A DNA stretch of 64,000 nt from Adiantum capillus-veneris (GCA_014529385.2 CM043969.1:23066446-23130445); one strand, 5' to 3'. Positions 33,111-46,459 are shown, numbered from the stretch's first letter. Notes: generated by a model from the sequence alone, not told the origin. A program made the numbers and translations.

Positions 33111-34500
33111 GGGGTCATATGCAAAAGAGCAATGCGTATCAATGGGCTTCAAAGACCCTAAGGTTCAGCCCATTAAACTTCCAAAATGCTAAGGTTCCAA
33201 AATTCAAAGGTAATGTCCAATGGTCAAAACTTAGGGAATATTGGATGCTTGTGGGAAGACTCAAAAGTCTTCCCACATCCCTATCTAGGAGGGGGCGAGC
33301 CTTATATGTAGGGGATGAGAGAGAAACACACACACACTCTTGCAAGCTCCCTTTACGCAAAGGACATAGTGGACCAGCTCCCTAGCCCAGTTGCCCCCAA
33401 GGTGCACTCAAATCCTATTGGATGGCCATGGAGGTGGACCAATGAGAATTAGGTTAGAGTATATTTAGTTTAATTCATTTAAAAATACTTGATAAAAGAA
33501 CCAATAGAAATTAAAAGCTCTTTAGAAGACTATTGGACAGTCTCTCAAGGGGTCCAATGAGCATTCAACAACCCAATGGCTTGCCTGATTCCTATTGGCC
33601 AGAAGACTAAGGGGTCCAATGAGAGTTTCCTAAAGCTCTCACAAAAGGAAAAAGGGGGACACATGTCACAAGGCTATCCGGTATGTTTCTTAATTATCAT
33701 TGGCTAAGCTTTGCAGGGTCCAATAGGATGCTAGCATGTGCAATTAGCAAGAGAGGTTGACCAAGAGAGAGAGGGGGGTGATTTTTTCAATGCATTATCA
33801 CACACACACTCACACAATCTCATGTGTGAAGTAAAGAAGACTATCTCCTTCTCAAGCTTTAATGGAAAGCTCATCACCTACTCCAAGCTTGTGAGAAGGG
33901 AGGCCTACACCAACAACTCTTGGCTTTGCGAAGAAAATTCAACCAAGAGCCAAGCTCCAATGCATGCTCATATCCTCTACCATGCTAATTACTAAGCTAT
34001 GCTAAGATATTATGAGTGATTATGTGAGGAGACATACTTCTTTCTCGTAACAATACTCCTTCCTCTCGATCTACTCTTATACCCCTCTAGCTCTCACCAT
34101 CGTCGAAGGTGTGTGAGGTCTTGGGTCTGAGACCGTTAGGGAATTGATGTTGTGTTTTACAAGTGTGAGCTTGGTGCTTGAAGCTTTCATCTTCATTGCA
34201 CCAGCAAGTTATTGAAGGAACACAAAATATTGTATTGTAAAATGTCTCCCTTGATGGCGGACCGGCTCCATGTAAATCCGCTCCTCAACTATTATAAATA
34301 GCTTAATTTCTTTCTCTTTTTGAAGTATTGCTCATGCCTATCTAACTAGGTGTTATGCTTTTGTTGCTCTATCTTCATCCAAGCACTCTTGTTATACTCA
34401 TTAGGAATCTATTGTAATGAAATGCTCACTATGTCTATGTTATTTTTCGGTACACACAAGCTATTAGACCATTAAATGTTACATAGCACTACTACCTGTA
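33111..34500. other. Gene-free DNA with a CCAAT-box cluster, possibly LTR-derived
   Basis: Between 33417 and 33724 there are ten CCAAT/ATTGG pentamers. A CCTTATATGTAGG box at about 33300 precedes the cluster and an ATTATAAATAGC box lies near 34290. These promoter-like signals lie just upstream of a gypsy relic, so an old LTR is possible, but I find no paired copy or TG...CA ends. An 88-residue frame at 33119-33385 has no motif. Confidence 0.35.
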
Positions 34501-34509
34501 GTAGCAAAC

Positions 34510-36115
34510 TGTGTTCTTCACTCATAGTAGCAACTGAATTTGGAGCTCCCAGAAGCAATAGCAATAGCATCTACAACCACCATCATTAGGTCAATCAAGG
34601 GTTTGGAGGCAGGGTCTGGTGTTGCTTGAGTTGAGTTCATTTCTGGGATATATAAAATTCTATAGGAGGTTTTTTCATATGTTTGCAGCCAAGCCATTAC
34701 CTCTATATGTGAACAAAGTTTCCATTGCTTAAAAGATGTGCTCAGCAAGAAGCTAGTACTTTGCCAACCTAACTAGGATGCTATTTTCCATGTTCATGTA
34801 GATGCTTATGGCATGGCTATGGGAGCCATACTGGCCTAGCCTGATGGGCAGACATACTACTTGGTCTAATTTTCTAGTTGTTGGAGGTTCAATAACCATG
34901 TTCAATTGCAGGTTCAATGCAATTGAACAGGGGTACTCTTGAAAGCGAAGCATTGGGGATGGTATTCAACACTGCCAAATTTAGACATTGCCTATTGGGC
35001 AAGCTATTTTACTTCTATGTTGATCATCAAGCTTTGTTGTTCTCATCAACAAAGTTTTAATACAAGGAAGGTCAAATGGATGATGTTTCGTATGGAATTT
35101 GAGTTTAAGATTTTCCTCAAAAAAGACACGCTATGGGGCAAACTTTCTTTTTAGAAGTACATAGGGATATTCAAAAATATTGTTGAGAGATGAACCATTA
35201 GATGCTAAATTATTCCAGAGTACAGTTGAAGAAGAATCGGACCCAAAATGGTAGGATGTTTATGATTTTCTTGAGCTAGGGAAGTTTCTAGATGACCGGT
35301 CCCAGAACAGGAGTTTGATCATAAAATGTCGGAAATGCATTTTCATTGCTAGAGCACTATATAGACTAGGCATTGATGGTGTGCTTCGTAGATGTGTGCC
35401 AATGAGAGGACAAATTTAAGTGGTCATTGAAGCTCACAATGGGGATGTTGAAGGACACTTTTCAACTGATATCACATATAAGAAGATCCTCCAAGCAGGA
35501 TTATGGTGGCCAACCATGATGGTTGATGCTAGAGCCTTTTGAAAAACATGTGATATTTTCTAGTGAATGGAAAGACCAATGATGGTTGATATGACACCAC
35601 TAACTCCAGTATATCCACTAGGATTTTTCATGAAATGGGGTCTAGATTTTATGAGGCCATTCAAGAAACTCACTCCAAGGAAGAACAAATATATCATCAT
35701 GGCCACATGTTATGTTATAAAATGGGTTGAGGCTGAGGCTTTGATAGATAATACTGCTAAATCAAAACAACAGTTTTATATAAAAACATTATCTGTAGAT
35801 ATGGATGTCCCCAGTGGAAATAGTTTCAGATCAAGGAATTCACTTCATTAATGAAACTCTTCAAATTTTGATTGAGATGTTTTCAAGAAAGCACCAGAAG
35901 TGTACACCGTATTATCCCAAGTGCAATGGCTAGGCATGCAGAGAGCAGTAATAAAACCATTAAGACTATCCTCACTCAGGTAGTTCAGAAGGAACCTCAT
36001 AAGTGGGACACTAAGCTTCAGTCGGCATTATGGGCGTATAGATCAAGCCCAGATCATGCTCTAATCATATGCTTGTGTATAGGTATCGATGATCTAGGCC
36101 GCACACCACTATGAA
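34510..36115 (+). pseudogene. Ty3/gypsy RNase H and integrase relic (element E)
   Basis: Plus strand, many frame changes. At about 34780-34860 a segment reads AIFHVHVDAYGMAMGAILA, then PDGQTYYLV (RNase H). At about 35020-35110 come the spacer-like ALLFSSTKF and EFEFKIFLKKDT. At about 35430-35550 is an H2C2-type zinc finger (AHNGDVEGHFSTDITYKKI, GLWWPTM). At about 35567-35850 is the integrase core, FMKWGLDFMRPFKKLTPRKN and YVIKWVEAEALIDNTAKS. At about 35890-36050 are AESSNKTIKTILTQVVQKEP and KLQSALWAYRSS. Gag, protease and most of reverse transcriptase are missing and no LTRs are identified. It is an old truncated copy. Confidence 0.8.
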
Positions 36116-38420
36116 AATCCCCAGCAATTACAATGTAGTCACCAAGCAAAGCAACACACCTAGTATCAATGGATTTGATCTGTGCAATGTGCTGATGATG
36201 CACATGCGTGTAGAAAAATTGGAGGACACATCTCAATCTCTGTGTGCCCCCACTCTCTGCAATAACAAACATACACATTCTATATAAATACTAACAATCC
36301 ATCCTAGCCATGATAACTAGACTCAAACATCAAAACAAAAATATTAAACTCAAAGATAACAAACAATGGATCATCATTCATATGGTCTACAAGAGATGTC
36401 TGGTGGTCCTTTTCCACAAAGATTGTAGCTTCAATTTATAAGTAAACACCAAACTAATCAAAAGTCATAAATCTACCAAAGTATAGGATACAAGCCAAAG
36501 AAAAATTTATTGTAACAAATATGGGCAGCCCGACCAGATGGTAGAGGACACGATGGTGGATCAACAAAAATTGTGGTTCTAGGTGGTGGAAGATCTGTGG
36601 ATGCAGCTCCCCTAAAGTGCACATCATGAAACTCTATCTCTCTATCTCTCTAGCAAGGATCTCCCCTCTATCCATGTGGATCCACCAAGTACAATGCTCA
36701 AGCTCCCACTGCAAGAGTTGAGGCATGGTTGGTGGGTACATGCATCCCTCACCACTCTGAATGTGAGTCCACGAACGCGCAAGCACAAGTATCATAGCAA
36801 TATGATGCATGATCAAAAGGTGAGCAAAGAATCTGTAAAAGAGAACAAATCAGAAAGCTAAAAATAAACAATTTTCCATATGATACACTAATTAAAGCAC
36901 TAGATAGCATGTCAAAATGACAAAACCATCACCTATAAAGTCACTGTGAGAAGCCATGCGGTAGTAGTCAATTCTCTTCAAGGCCTGTCACTCCACATCC
37001 TTTGTTTTGTTTTCTAAAGCTACCTCTAGTGGAAATAGAAATATCCTACCCTCCACCACAATCTCAAAGAAGTACATATCCATGGTGCATGTGGGGAGAA
37101 CATCAATCCTTCCAGGCACATCCACATAGTCTGCAAGGAGATTGCGAGATCTATCCAAGATTCTTTGTAGAGCTCCCTCTTGTTTTAGCCAGCTTTCACC
37201 CCAAGCACATAGAAAAATTAGACCAAGAATACAAACATTATTTCAATTCCTAAATAAACAATTTGTTTTCATATACTCACCCTCGATACTTTTGATGTCC
37301 TTTCACCATGCGCAATAAGCTGCACGAGTGATCTTGCTCGCCTCTAGTAAGAAAACCTACAAGATTTTATTTTCTATCGAAGCATCATGTAGAGAAATCA
37401 AGTTCGATTTCTCCAGGTTGGCCCAATTGTCCTCCCCCCATTGAAGGCTCAATACGCGATCAAAACAATCCTTCCCTAGCTGTGGGTCAACAATGTTACA
37501 AATCTATTAAGTACAATGTCAAATTAATTGAGTTCCTTCTTAGCATACACACAAAAAAATATCACAAGGTAGTTAAATACCTTGCCAACAGGATTGGAAT
37601 ACTCATAATAAACATGATTCATAATCTTAGACTCTTCCTTTTTCAAATCTTCACTAGAAAGCATAGATTTCTTGCTCTCTAGTTTACTGTGTAGCTCTTT
37701 CAACATTTGAACCTTCAAAAACAAAAAATGCTTTTCGACACAAAAAGCTTTAATCAAACCATACAAAGAAGAGCTATAATTTACAATGAGCTCACATAAA
37801 AAAGAATTCTAGCTAGATATCTTCTTGTAAGAGGATACCATGGTTCTTCTCCCTTTGTGGTTCTTTTGCGCAGGGTATCAATCAATTTTTGATCATTCTT
37901 CGACAAAGCACGAAGATAATCCTCATGATTAGCAGAGAAAATGTTTTCACAATTTACAAACTCATCTCACAGATGAGATGAAACTAGTGCATGGGTGTTC
38001 ATTTTGAATTACATATAACCAAGTTAAATGACATTCAAACATGAAAAATTTATCCTTTTTTTTGTGAAGAGCTACTCACAAGTTCATGCGCTGCAAGCTC
38101 GTCAGCAATGCTATTTTAGAAACCTTTGTAGGATGAATGATCGTACATAAGACCCTACAGTTTTTGTACTTGCTAGTGAAGAACATTTATTTAATTGCAT
38201 CTTGCCATGCCTCTGTCCTGTGATTCCCTTCCCATACATAGAACATTTTACCAATTAGTGGCTCTAATTGTGGTTGCAATGCTAACTCCTCTTCATACTC
38301 TTTGTTTAGGTCTCTCCAAAGTGGGTCCCATGTCTCTATGATATTTTCTATTTTCACAAACAAAACACATCCCAAAAACAATATTAAAACATTGCTAATT
38401 AATCCCCACAGCAAGCAAAG
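36116..38420 (-). pseudogene. Unrecognised decayed multi-segment locus
   Basis: The minus strand shows several short coding-like segments. At 38414-38187 is NIIETWDPLWRDLNKEYEEE, then GKMFYVWEGNHRTEAWQDAI. Near 37766-37524 is QMLKELHSKLESKKSMLSSE. At about 37470-37330 is GKDCFDRVLSLQWGEDNWAN. I recall a WxGNHR-containing family of uncharacterised plant proteins with similar wording, so this may be an old exon-intron gene or transposon ORF, but I cannot name it. No continuous frame survives. Confidence 0.3.
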
Positions 38421-39560
38421 GGAGTTTTATTTAAGCTAGCCCTACTTCAAAAGTAAGGGACTGATTTCAGGACCAAAATTTCCCGTGTTTGGTATGGTGT
38501 GGGCCTAATGGCTTTGGATTTTATCGCCAAAGGTGGGAGTGTTCATCACCGTTGTCAAGAACTGCACAGTGCGACTAGGAAAGCATCCAGCCTCTAACTG
38601 TGAGGATTCATAGAAAATTCAAGCAAGGCATAGATGATTTGAAGACAAAAACACACTAAAAAAATACAAAATCGAGCCAGAAATATCCACTTTGAAAATG
38701 AATCAAGATCAACTCAAAATTCTTGTGTGTGTGAAGATTAGGTGTAGCCTCGCTCCCAATTGCACAGATGTAGTGCTCATTCGACCTGATAAAAACCCTA
38801 CATTTACGCTTCGATTCTTTGTCGTGACCATTTCATGGAAGCTTCAATGCTTAATTGGAGAAGCCCAAGTATTTTTTTGAGGAGGGGAAACCCTAATTGG
38901 AGGCCTCACAGCCTCAACCATGTAGAGTAAGCAGCACGGGACTGCACTAGCACCCTGTAAAGGAATGGTTGTATCTCCTTGCTCATATAGCCAAATGAGC
39001 TCATTATTGGCTCTCGAATTTTCCACACAACTTGAGAAATAATGGCACCATCATTGATGTGGAATTTGGGCTATTTTGAGCTATTTTTGACCATTTTAAG
39101 GCCATTTTTAGCTATTTTTTACCCAAAAATGCCCGCTTTGTGTCCGGCAAAAGCCCAAACGACCTGGGAAAAATCCCTAAATTTGTGGAAAAATCCCAAT
39201 GGGCTCAAATTTCAATTTGAACCTCATTTTCCCACTTGGTAATCACTTTGGACAGATCATTTATGCCTGTGCACGAAACCTGCTATTTTTGGCTAACATC
39301 GCCTGCATTGAACTTTCTAGGCAAAACGAGCGTGCCACTTCGAAACACTTGACATTTGTACATTCCTAAAGAGAATTAGGCATGCTTTAATGTGTTAAAA
39401 GATGCAACAGTGCCACATCCCAAGCCTCGCCTTCCCGGCAAAGTATGTATATGTCTGCAACTATGGCAACCGTTCTCCCATATATCACATTAGGTACATC
39501 ATAGCATTTGGTCCCACATAAAAAAAGCATTGAGAGTGAGGTAGATATTTTAATTTCACA
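38421..39560. other. Intergenic DNA without a recognisable gene
   Basis: Near 39060-39125 there is a short irregular repeat of GGCTATTTTGAGCTATTTTT type. No coding or RNA feature recognised. Confidence 0.5.
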
Positions 39561-39768
39561 TTATGGACGTGCCATGGCACGACATACACCCCCTCTAAAC
39601 CTGCACATCCTCCGGCTTGTGCCACACATATCTTTTGGAGGTTCAGTCTTCATTTAAGTCAACATACATATCAATTTCGTCATCACTTGCAACGAAATCT
39701 AACGCATCATCCTCTCGTTCTTCATCCACATCCATAAAATTTTCATCAGAGCATTCATTCTGACTTTC

Positions 39769-40905
39769 CTATGAATCAAAGCGATCTGTATCACCTCTTC
39801 TTTTGGATAACTTGATTCTTTTCCCTGCGATGGGAATCTTCATTTTTGTCCTATCTAGTTCATGCAAGGTGTAAGTCGCATTCCCATGTAGATGTTGAAC
39901 CACATAAGGAAAAAACCATATCTTTGAAAGCTTTCTTATTGTTGAATGCTGGTTGTCAAGACTATTGTCATACACCAACACCCAATCACCTTCCTCAATA
40001 GCTTTAGGTCTGAGCCTATGCCTCTTATCAAATATGTCTTTATTCTTTAACCTTGCATCTTTCAATTGCTCTACTGCATTCTCAATATCTTGAGGCCTTC
40101 TTTATAATTGTTTTATGTGCAAAGCAAGAAGGCCTTCCCTACTTATTCCATCTTCCCAAGGTAATACATTCCATGTGGGAATCACATCCTCAATTGGCAT
40201 TATAGGTTTCTCACCATACATTAACTCAAAAAGCATATAACCAATAATTGAGCTATGAGTTGTACGATCAGACCATAAAGCATAAGGAAATAACATAGGA
40301 CACTCTCCCATTTTACCTTTGCACGCGTTAGCCAAAGCTTTAATGATAGGAGGATGCCCACGCTCCAATTTACCATTTCCCTCAGGATTATATGCAATAG
40401 TGAGAGCAAGTTTAATGCCCAGCCTAGAGAAAAACTCCCTTGCTTTGTTAGCATCCAACTCACCCCTGTCCGCCGTTACTTTCCCAACACAACCATAACG
40501 GCTAATTACATCATCCAAGAAGAACTTACATACCCCTTCTGTGCTTGTTGTTCTTAGAGCACGACTTTCAACTTGGTTGGTTAAGTCTTCTCGTGCAGGC
40601 ACTATGTATCTCATTTTCCATAAGCCCAATGACATTGTAACCAGATCTACTACCCACTTGTAATGCATGGCCAATGGGTAAGTAGGGTGCAACCCATCAC
40701 AATGACGTACATTTGAATACATTTGACAGGTTTCACAGGACTCCACAAAGTGAGATACATCTTTATACATACCTTTCCACCAATACCTCTCTTTCATTTT
40801 AGTAAATGTGGCCCATACACCTCTATGTCGAGCATCAAGACTCTCATGAACCTTTTTCATAAGATCATTTTGAGCGTTCTTATTATTCACGAATCTCATC
40901 GGCAT
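39769..40905 (-). pseudogene. Element C integrase
   Basis: Segments read LMKKVHESLDARHRGVWATF and KERYWWKGMYKDVSHFVESC (zinc-binding domain), YKWVVDLVTMSLG (first Asp), GKVTADRGELDANK (second Asp) and YNPEGNGKLERGHPPIIKAL (Glu). The C-terminal part at 40065-39769 reads ERL-like KDIFDKRHRLRPKAIEEGDW and GNATYTLHELDRTKMKIPIA. A stop near 40101 separates the two parts. The Trp-Trp at the zinc-binding/core junction is useful because element B has a stop codon in place of the first of these Trp codons. Confidence 0.85.
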
Positions 40906-41015
40906 TCCATTTCTTTGTTTTGGATGCTTCTGTAAGTACCCATGTTTTAAAAATTATCCATAGGTCTTTCTTCGTATTCTTTTGAACTCTTGATCAATTC
41001 ACCATTCTTGCCTTG

Positions 41016-43080
41016 TCAAAGTGCACAGATAGCGTCCAATGAGCAACAGTCACCTTGATATAGGTCCTCTGTAAATGACTCAAGTGCATTTGACAGGCAA
41101 ACATGATCACCCTTGGCATGAGAGATACTATAGAACTGTGTGCCTACATCATCGCCCTTCACAACCATGTCTTCTTTATTTTCATACCTTGATCTTGAAA
41201 GCATATCTGCAACTGGATTATCTTTCCCTACAATATGCTTAAATTCTAGATTCAAGGACTTTATGTAGGCAATCCATCTCAACATAGCAATGTCCGGAGT
41301 TGAGCTGCTTGTGATCATTCCAAGAAGGGGTAGACAATCAGTCTCCACTATTACATTTGCTCCTATCTAATATTCTTTGTCACATTTCAAAGCTGTGACT
41401 ACTCCTCATAACTCTCTTTTTATCCATGGATAGTTGCATTGATGAGCACTTAGGACTTTTGCTCCAAATCTCATCACATATCCCTTGCCATCATCGTCAT
41501 CTTGCCCAATTGCCCATCCAATTCCTGTGGGGCTAGTATCCACCCACTGTCACAATTACATATCGTCCACATTCATAGTTTTCTTTCCTCAAAGTTGGAG
41601 ACATAAAAAACAACTTCTTTAATTTTCTCATGGCATGTGTATGCATTTCTTCCCATTGAAACTTTTGGTTCTTTCTCAAAAGTTGATACAAAGGCTCTAC
41701 TACATGTGCATAATGCGGAATCCAGATAACATAAAACACGTATGCACCCAAGAACCTTCGAACCTCAGTGAAATCTATATATTTCTCTTTCATTATCTAA
41801 ATTACATCAATCTTTGTAGGACAAGGCCTTCTACCATATGGCCCACACATATGTCCCACAATAAGAACTTCATTCACACCAAACATTGACTTTTGGCCAC
41901 ACAAGGTAAGGTTCACCTCTTCCAACCTCGACAAGATATTATCACAATCAGTGATATGGTTTGCCACATACTTGCGGCACCCCCTCGAGTCCAGAGCCAC
42001 ACCCTATATCACTTACATCACATCCTTTGATTGGCACATCATGAAGGAAAGGCATTGTAGTTTGAAGTATGAAGTCATGAAGGACTTTGTTCATACCATT
42101 CATCATATGCGCAACTGAATTAGTTTCTCCTTGAGATAAGGTGCACATTCTTACTAGGCCCAAAGGTGTCCTCATGGTAGTCAGGTCCCTACTTCCGATT
42201 GCTAGTTGGAATTGATCATACCCTGAGTACAAATATCCCATAGAACATATTGCCCTTCCTGCAAATGCCTCTGCAAATTCATCTACAACTGTACCCACAT
42301 TTCTACTTGTCGCCTTATTTATAAGTTGTATCTCTTGAATAAAGCGTAAAGAACCATTTTTCTTGGGAACTGTGCACCACTTGTTTGAATACGGAGCACA
42401 AGAAGGCTCCAAGATACCCATCTTGATCTTTTCATTAAGCAATTCAATGAGTTTTGGCAAATGGGCCTTTGGAATAGGAATAGGCCTCATGTTCCAAGGT
42501 ACATGAGGGATAGTGAAGATCACCATAGGAGCAACAATGGATGGATCAACACACCCTATCTCATAGGGCTCAAATGCAAAAGCTTTTCTGTGTTTGGCAA
42601 GCATGTCTTCAAAGCATACCTTTTCAGCTTTTGTTAAACTGTCCTCGCAACCAACCTTTAACTCCTTCAAAGAATCCTGTGTGAACTTGTGTCCAATCTT
42701 GCTTGGGTCACGAAGGGTAGGTTGCAAAGAAGCTTGCTCCATCTTATTTGTGCAATCTTTTGGTAGAGGTAATGCCACTGGTTTCACTTTCTTTGCCATA
42801 GACTTATACTTAGTCTCCACTCGTACATCATTACATTGAGCATTTTTGAAATCTTCAATGACCTTGTATATTTCTATTGAGCATACTTTCACGACCTCAC
42901 TTCCGATACACAAATTGAAATCTAGTAAAGACTCCAAGTCTTGCATAGTATCCACAAACAAACACTCATCAAACACACGTGTAGTGCATTCACCATCTTC
43001 TAGCAAACCATTCATCTTCAAACCTCTTTGTACACTATTTACATGTTTTTGTTCTCCCTACTTCAAGCCCTAACACTTTG
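41016..43080 (-). pseudogene. Element C reverse transcriptase and RNase H
   Basis: The frame at 43021-41948 contains CAPYSNKWCTVPKKNGSLRF, DEFAEAFAGRAICSMGYLYS and RTPLGLVRMCTLSQGETNSV. The catalytic sites are damaged: where element B has GDLYSGY this copy has GYLYSGY, and where B has PFIDDLPIKG it has PFLHDVPIKG, so two catalytic Asp residues are lost. Pieces at 42000-41797, 41793-41533 and 41348-41016 continue into the connection and RNase H (ETDCLPLLGMITSSSTPDIA, PVADMLSRSRYE) across stops. The copy is clearly dead. Confidence 0.88.
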
Positions 43081-43089
43081 TAAAGCAAT

Positions 43090-43760
43090 AGATCCATAGA
43101 CAGTTAATCCTACAAAACCTGTAGAAAATGTTTCCTTTGCATATACATCATGCGAGAACTTTTCTCTTCTTGTACCACTGCAATCTTGCTCTACAATGGT
43201 ACATGGACAAAACCCCTCATATCCTTGTAGTCCTTGAATTATTTGTTTCTCTTTGGCAAGGGTTACTCTCTAAGACTTTCATGATTCCTTTCATGGTCCA
43301 CACAAACAGTAAGGAATTGTACTGCACACTTCCCATCCCTGTTCCTTATCCTTACATAAGCTGACCCATCGTCCATTAACTTGGTTTCCATGCAAGGAGC
43401 AGTGATGTATGGCTGCCTAAGGATAAGACGGTATGCAAACATCTCCTGTAAATTTTTTTTTGGTCATCTTTCAAATCTCCTATAGTCACCTTAACATTTG
43501 GACAAGCTCGTACAACTCCCTTGATGAGTTGTTTGTTGCATGACTCATCCATCCATGATTTATATCAATTGGCCATTTTTCTTTTTGATAAAGACTCTTT
43601 GACATGAGGTTAATCTTTGACCCATGATCTATCAACACAATGTATGGCTCTTCTAAGTCTCCCACTTTTACCAGGGTCTCAGTAGTTGTTCTTGCCTAAT
43701 GACTCTTCAAGTAGTAACTCTTGTGAGTGGTCTTGCCTAATGACTCTTCAAGTAGTAACT
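43090..43760 (-). pseudogene. Element C protease remnant
   Basis: The minus strand reads IDHGSKINLMSKSLY and WPIDINHGWM (about 43640-43545), then RACPNVKVTIGDLKDDQK, matching the element B protease ALIDHGSEINIMSKSLYNKC. Two frameshifts are visible and the upstream half is missing. Confidence 0.75.
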
Positions 43761-43929
43761 CAACATTTGGAAATTTTGGAGGTCATTAGGAGGGCCTTCT
43801 AAGAAAAATAGAATTTTGAATTTCTCTCTCTAGAAAATAGGTGTGGTAAAAGAAATTCTAAACTTGGATTATCCATTCGAAAAGTGCACTTACAAGTAGA
43901 TTCTTGCCACAGTGTCATAACGGTCGTAA

Positions 43930-46256
43930 TGATTGAAGAATAAATCATTTTCAGTTGCATTTAATGAACGTCCTAGAATTGGAGGGAGTTTCCCATACAT
44001 GGAATGTATGACTAAAGGAAATAGCACGTATCCTTCCAAACGTGCTCTCTCCTTACTCTCTCATTGTTTGTGCATTGACCTTAAAGAAATCCTCCCTTTC
44101 TTGCACTGTTGCATACATGGCTTCTTCTTCCACCCCCACAAATGTCCTCCTTAAAAGACCATTCTATCATCTATACATTGACCTGGATCCCCAATATACG
44201 CCACTGTGTAAGCGAGGCAAAACTAACATCAATGTGACACCGATCATGACAGAAAGACTCAAAGAAGAGGGAGCAAAACACTTAATTATTTGGACAAAAG
44301 GCTCACTCTATCCATTTATTTAATGCCATGACCAATGCTTTCCTTGCATTTTCAAATCCCACTAACTTATTGACCTTTGCAGGTAATGGAGAGAATGGTT
44401 TGCGTGGCTACTATAAAGCTCTAAACAACAAATCAGAAACTTATAAAGACATGGTGAAGCACCAAGAAAATGAGATTCAGAGACTTTCAAGCTTGCATTA
44501 TGAGGACCAAATTATTGTAATGCAGCGCACACAAGAATCACACGTCTTGCGAACAAAGGTATGGTCATTACAAACAAAGAGACGATGTTAGGCACTCATG
44601 TGGAAAAGAAGAAACTATGGAATCTTGAAACGTGGAAGGTAGGCTCTGGCGGCCTTAAGAAAAGAATCCAAGCATTGAGGTGAGAATTGTAAACTGTCTA
44701 ATTAATTTAAACTTATCTAAGTTTTTTCTTATGTTAGTTATGCTTTCTTTGTAGAGATTCTATCTATCTAGACAAAGAAAACATAGACCCGAAGGCCAAT
44801 GTAGGAAAGAAGTTAAAGCCATTGATAACTAGCTTTCAAATGACAGAATGCATGAAAAAACGTTTAAGGTTTTGCAACGGGATGTCGTTGAAATATTCAT
44901 TTCAAAGAATGCAGTGCCTGCCAAGCATATACAAGGTACATTGGACTCTCTTGGAGTTAGTAAAAGAGGTTACTCAACTATTCAACAGTCTATCTCTTCC
45001 ATTTTTGTGAAGAAGGAAATAAAGTCTAAGAGTTTACCAATAGCTGCAAGTGTTTGGAAGGAAAAACTACAGCTCAATAATGAATAGACAAACTTCATTG
45101 GATGTCCATTTCATATTCAAGGTATTTATAGCTCACAGGGAACTATTGTCTGAGTACAACAATATCTTCATGGACCTCACTTTGTTGAAAACTAGAATGG
45201 TAGAGTTCTACAATATCACATTTGAAGAGACAGGTGGCGTTCTACATTTTCTTGTGAAGCTAGATGAGTGTGAGATTATTAAAGAGAAGAAGCTAGAGCA
45301 AGTTACAATCACATTGATGAATAGGGATCTTTCCAAATGTCCCACTGATGACCTTTTATACTTCAGTGCTCAATAAAAAACAAACATATTGTGGCTTGGA
45401 GCATTTCAGGTAATCCAGTTATCTCCAATTTTGTAGCTCTAGCAAGCCCTCTATTGTACCTAAATTTTAGATTTATTTTTTATATTTCATAAGGATTAAT
45501 CTTCCAGGTAAAGAAAGAAGACCATGACATTTTATTTTGAGTGTTCCATCAAACCCCTATTCGAGATATCATTGATAGGCAAATGAATCGAGGAGAGGTA
45601 TTGGCTGTAGATGGGAGAGGAGACTTTCAAGATCAATGGCATATTGCGGGTAACCTCAAAAAACTGAAGTGTATGTATAATTTTGGAATGGGTGCCATGG
45701 AAAAGTCTCCATGCTTGTATTGCATGGAGCCTGCAAACGTGATGGACCCAAAGTGGTGGCGAAAGGCTCCTACTCATCACAATCAAGACCCTAATTTCTG
45801 ACCAGTTCTAGATATACCACTTGTTAATGTCCATATTTGTACAATGCATGGTCTCTACCGAATTGTAGAGAAGTTGGTATATTTGTACATTGGGTTTTAT
45901 TGGAAAATCAAAAAGTCAGTTGATCGACAAGTCGCTCTAGAGGCTTTGGAGTTAGTTTTGTCAGATATTGGTCTACATGGGGGCAATGTGAAAATCCAGC
46001 GGGATGAAAAAAGGTCAACCAATGAGAAAGATGTACCTTGCAAACCATCCATAGGTGGGGTTAAGGCATGCCATTTTCTATCTAAACCTCAAGGTATGAA
46101 AGATGTGAAGCTAACAAAGAGAGGGAGAGTATATCACTCTACCTACATTAGCAAAGTTGAGTATATGCACTGGAAAAAACTTCATTTAGCAATGAAAGAC
46201 CAAGAGCCAACCACTCGCAATGCAAAGGGTGATATGTGGTGTTTCCATTGACACGT
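43930..46256 (+). pseudogene. Gene X, 5' part: decayed uncharacterised transposon-like gene
   Basis: Plus-strand segments, some separated by intron-like gaps: VLLKRPFYHLYIDLDPQYTP and TERLKEEGAKHLIIWTKGS (44.13-44.32 kb), YYKALNNKSETYKDMVKHQE (44.41 kb), DVVEIFISKNAVPAKHIQGT and KRGYSTIQQSISSIF (44.88-45.01 kb), RMVEFYNITFEETGGVLHFL and CEIIKEKKLEQVTITLMNRD (45.2-45.33 kb), QWHIAGNLKKLKCMYNFGMG and a CLYCM/HICTMH metal-site-like pair (45.63-45.85 kb), then GLHGGNVKIQRDEKRS (45.97-46.02 kb). I recall this order from a repeated family of uncharacterised eukaryotic proteins and suspect a transposon ORF. Several frames are broken. Element B is inserted at 46256. Confidence 0.5.
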
Positions 46257-46459
46257 TGTCGAGAAATTTGCGGTCTTGCCAAGAAAGCACCGGGCTTATG
46301 GCTGTGAGAGTTTGTGAGAGAACTCAACAAAAACTATATGAAGGAGTTAAACCATAGATGCCCTGAAGACTAGAGTTTGGAAAGAAGTGCCATCAAAGAA
46401 GACTCACCCTTTCTCTCTTGCACTCACACACACACAAAGAAAGAACGCAAAAGAGAATG

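Larger units (their letters stand above)
39563..43760 (-). mobile_element. Truncated Ty3/gypsy element C, relative of element B
   Basis: The left edge carries the end of an LTR (TGGCACGACA at about 39577-39586) directly followed by a polypurine tract on the minus strand (plus-strand ACACCCCCTCTAAACCTGC), the same junction as in element B at 48254. Integrase, RNase H, reverse transcriptase and part of protease follow on the minus strand in gypsy order. Homology to element B stops near 43760, inside protease, so gag and the other LTR are gone. A small tandem duplication (TCTTGCCTAATGACTCTTCA) sits at the broken end. Confidence 0.88.

Noticed and set aside
34490-34530. CACTACTACCTGTAGTAGC considered as the far end of the CACTA-like sequence at 19482
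   Set aside because: The sequence is a short local palindrome, does not match the inner bases after CACTACTACAAGGG, and is not followed by the missing copia LTR end.
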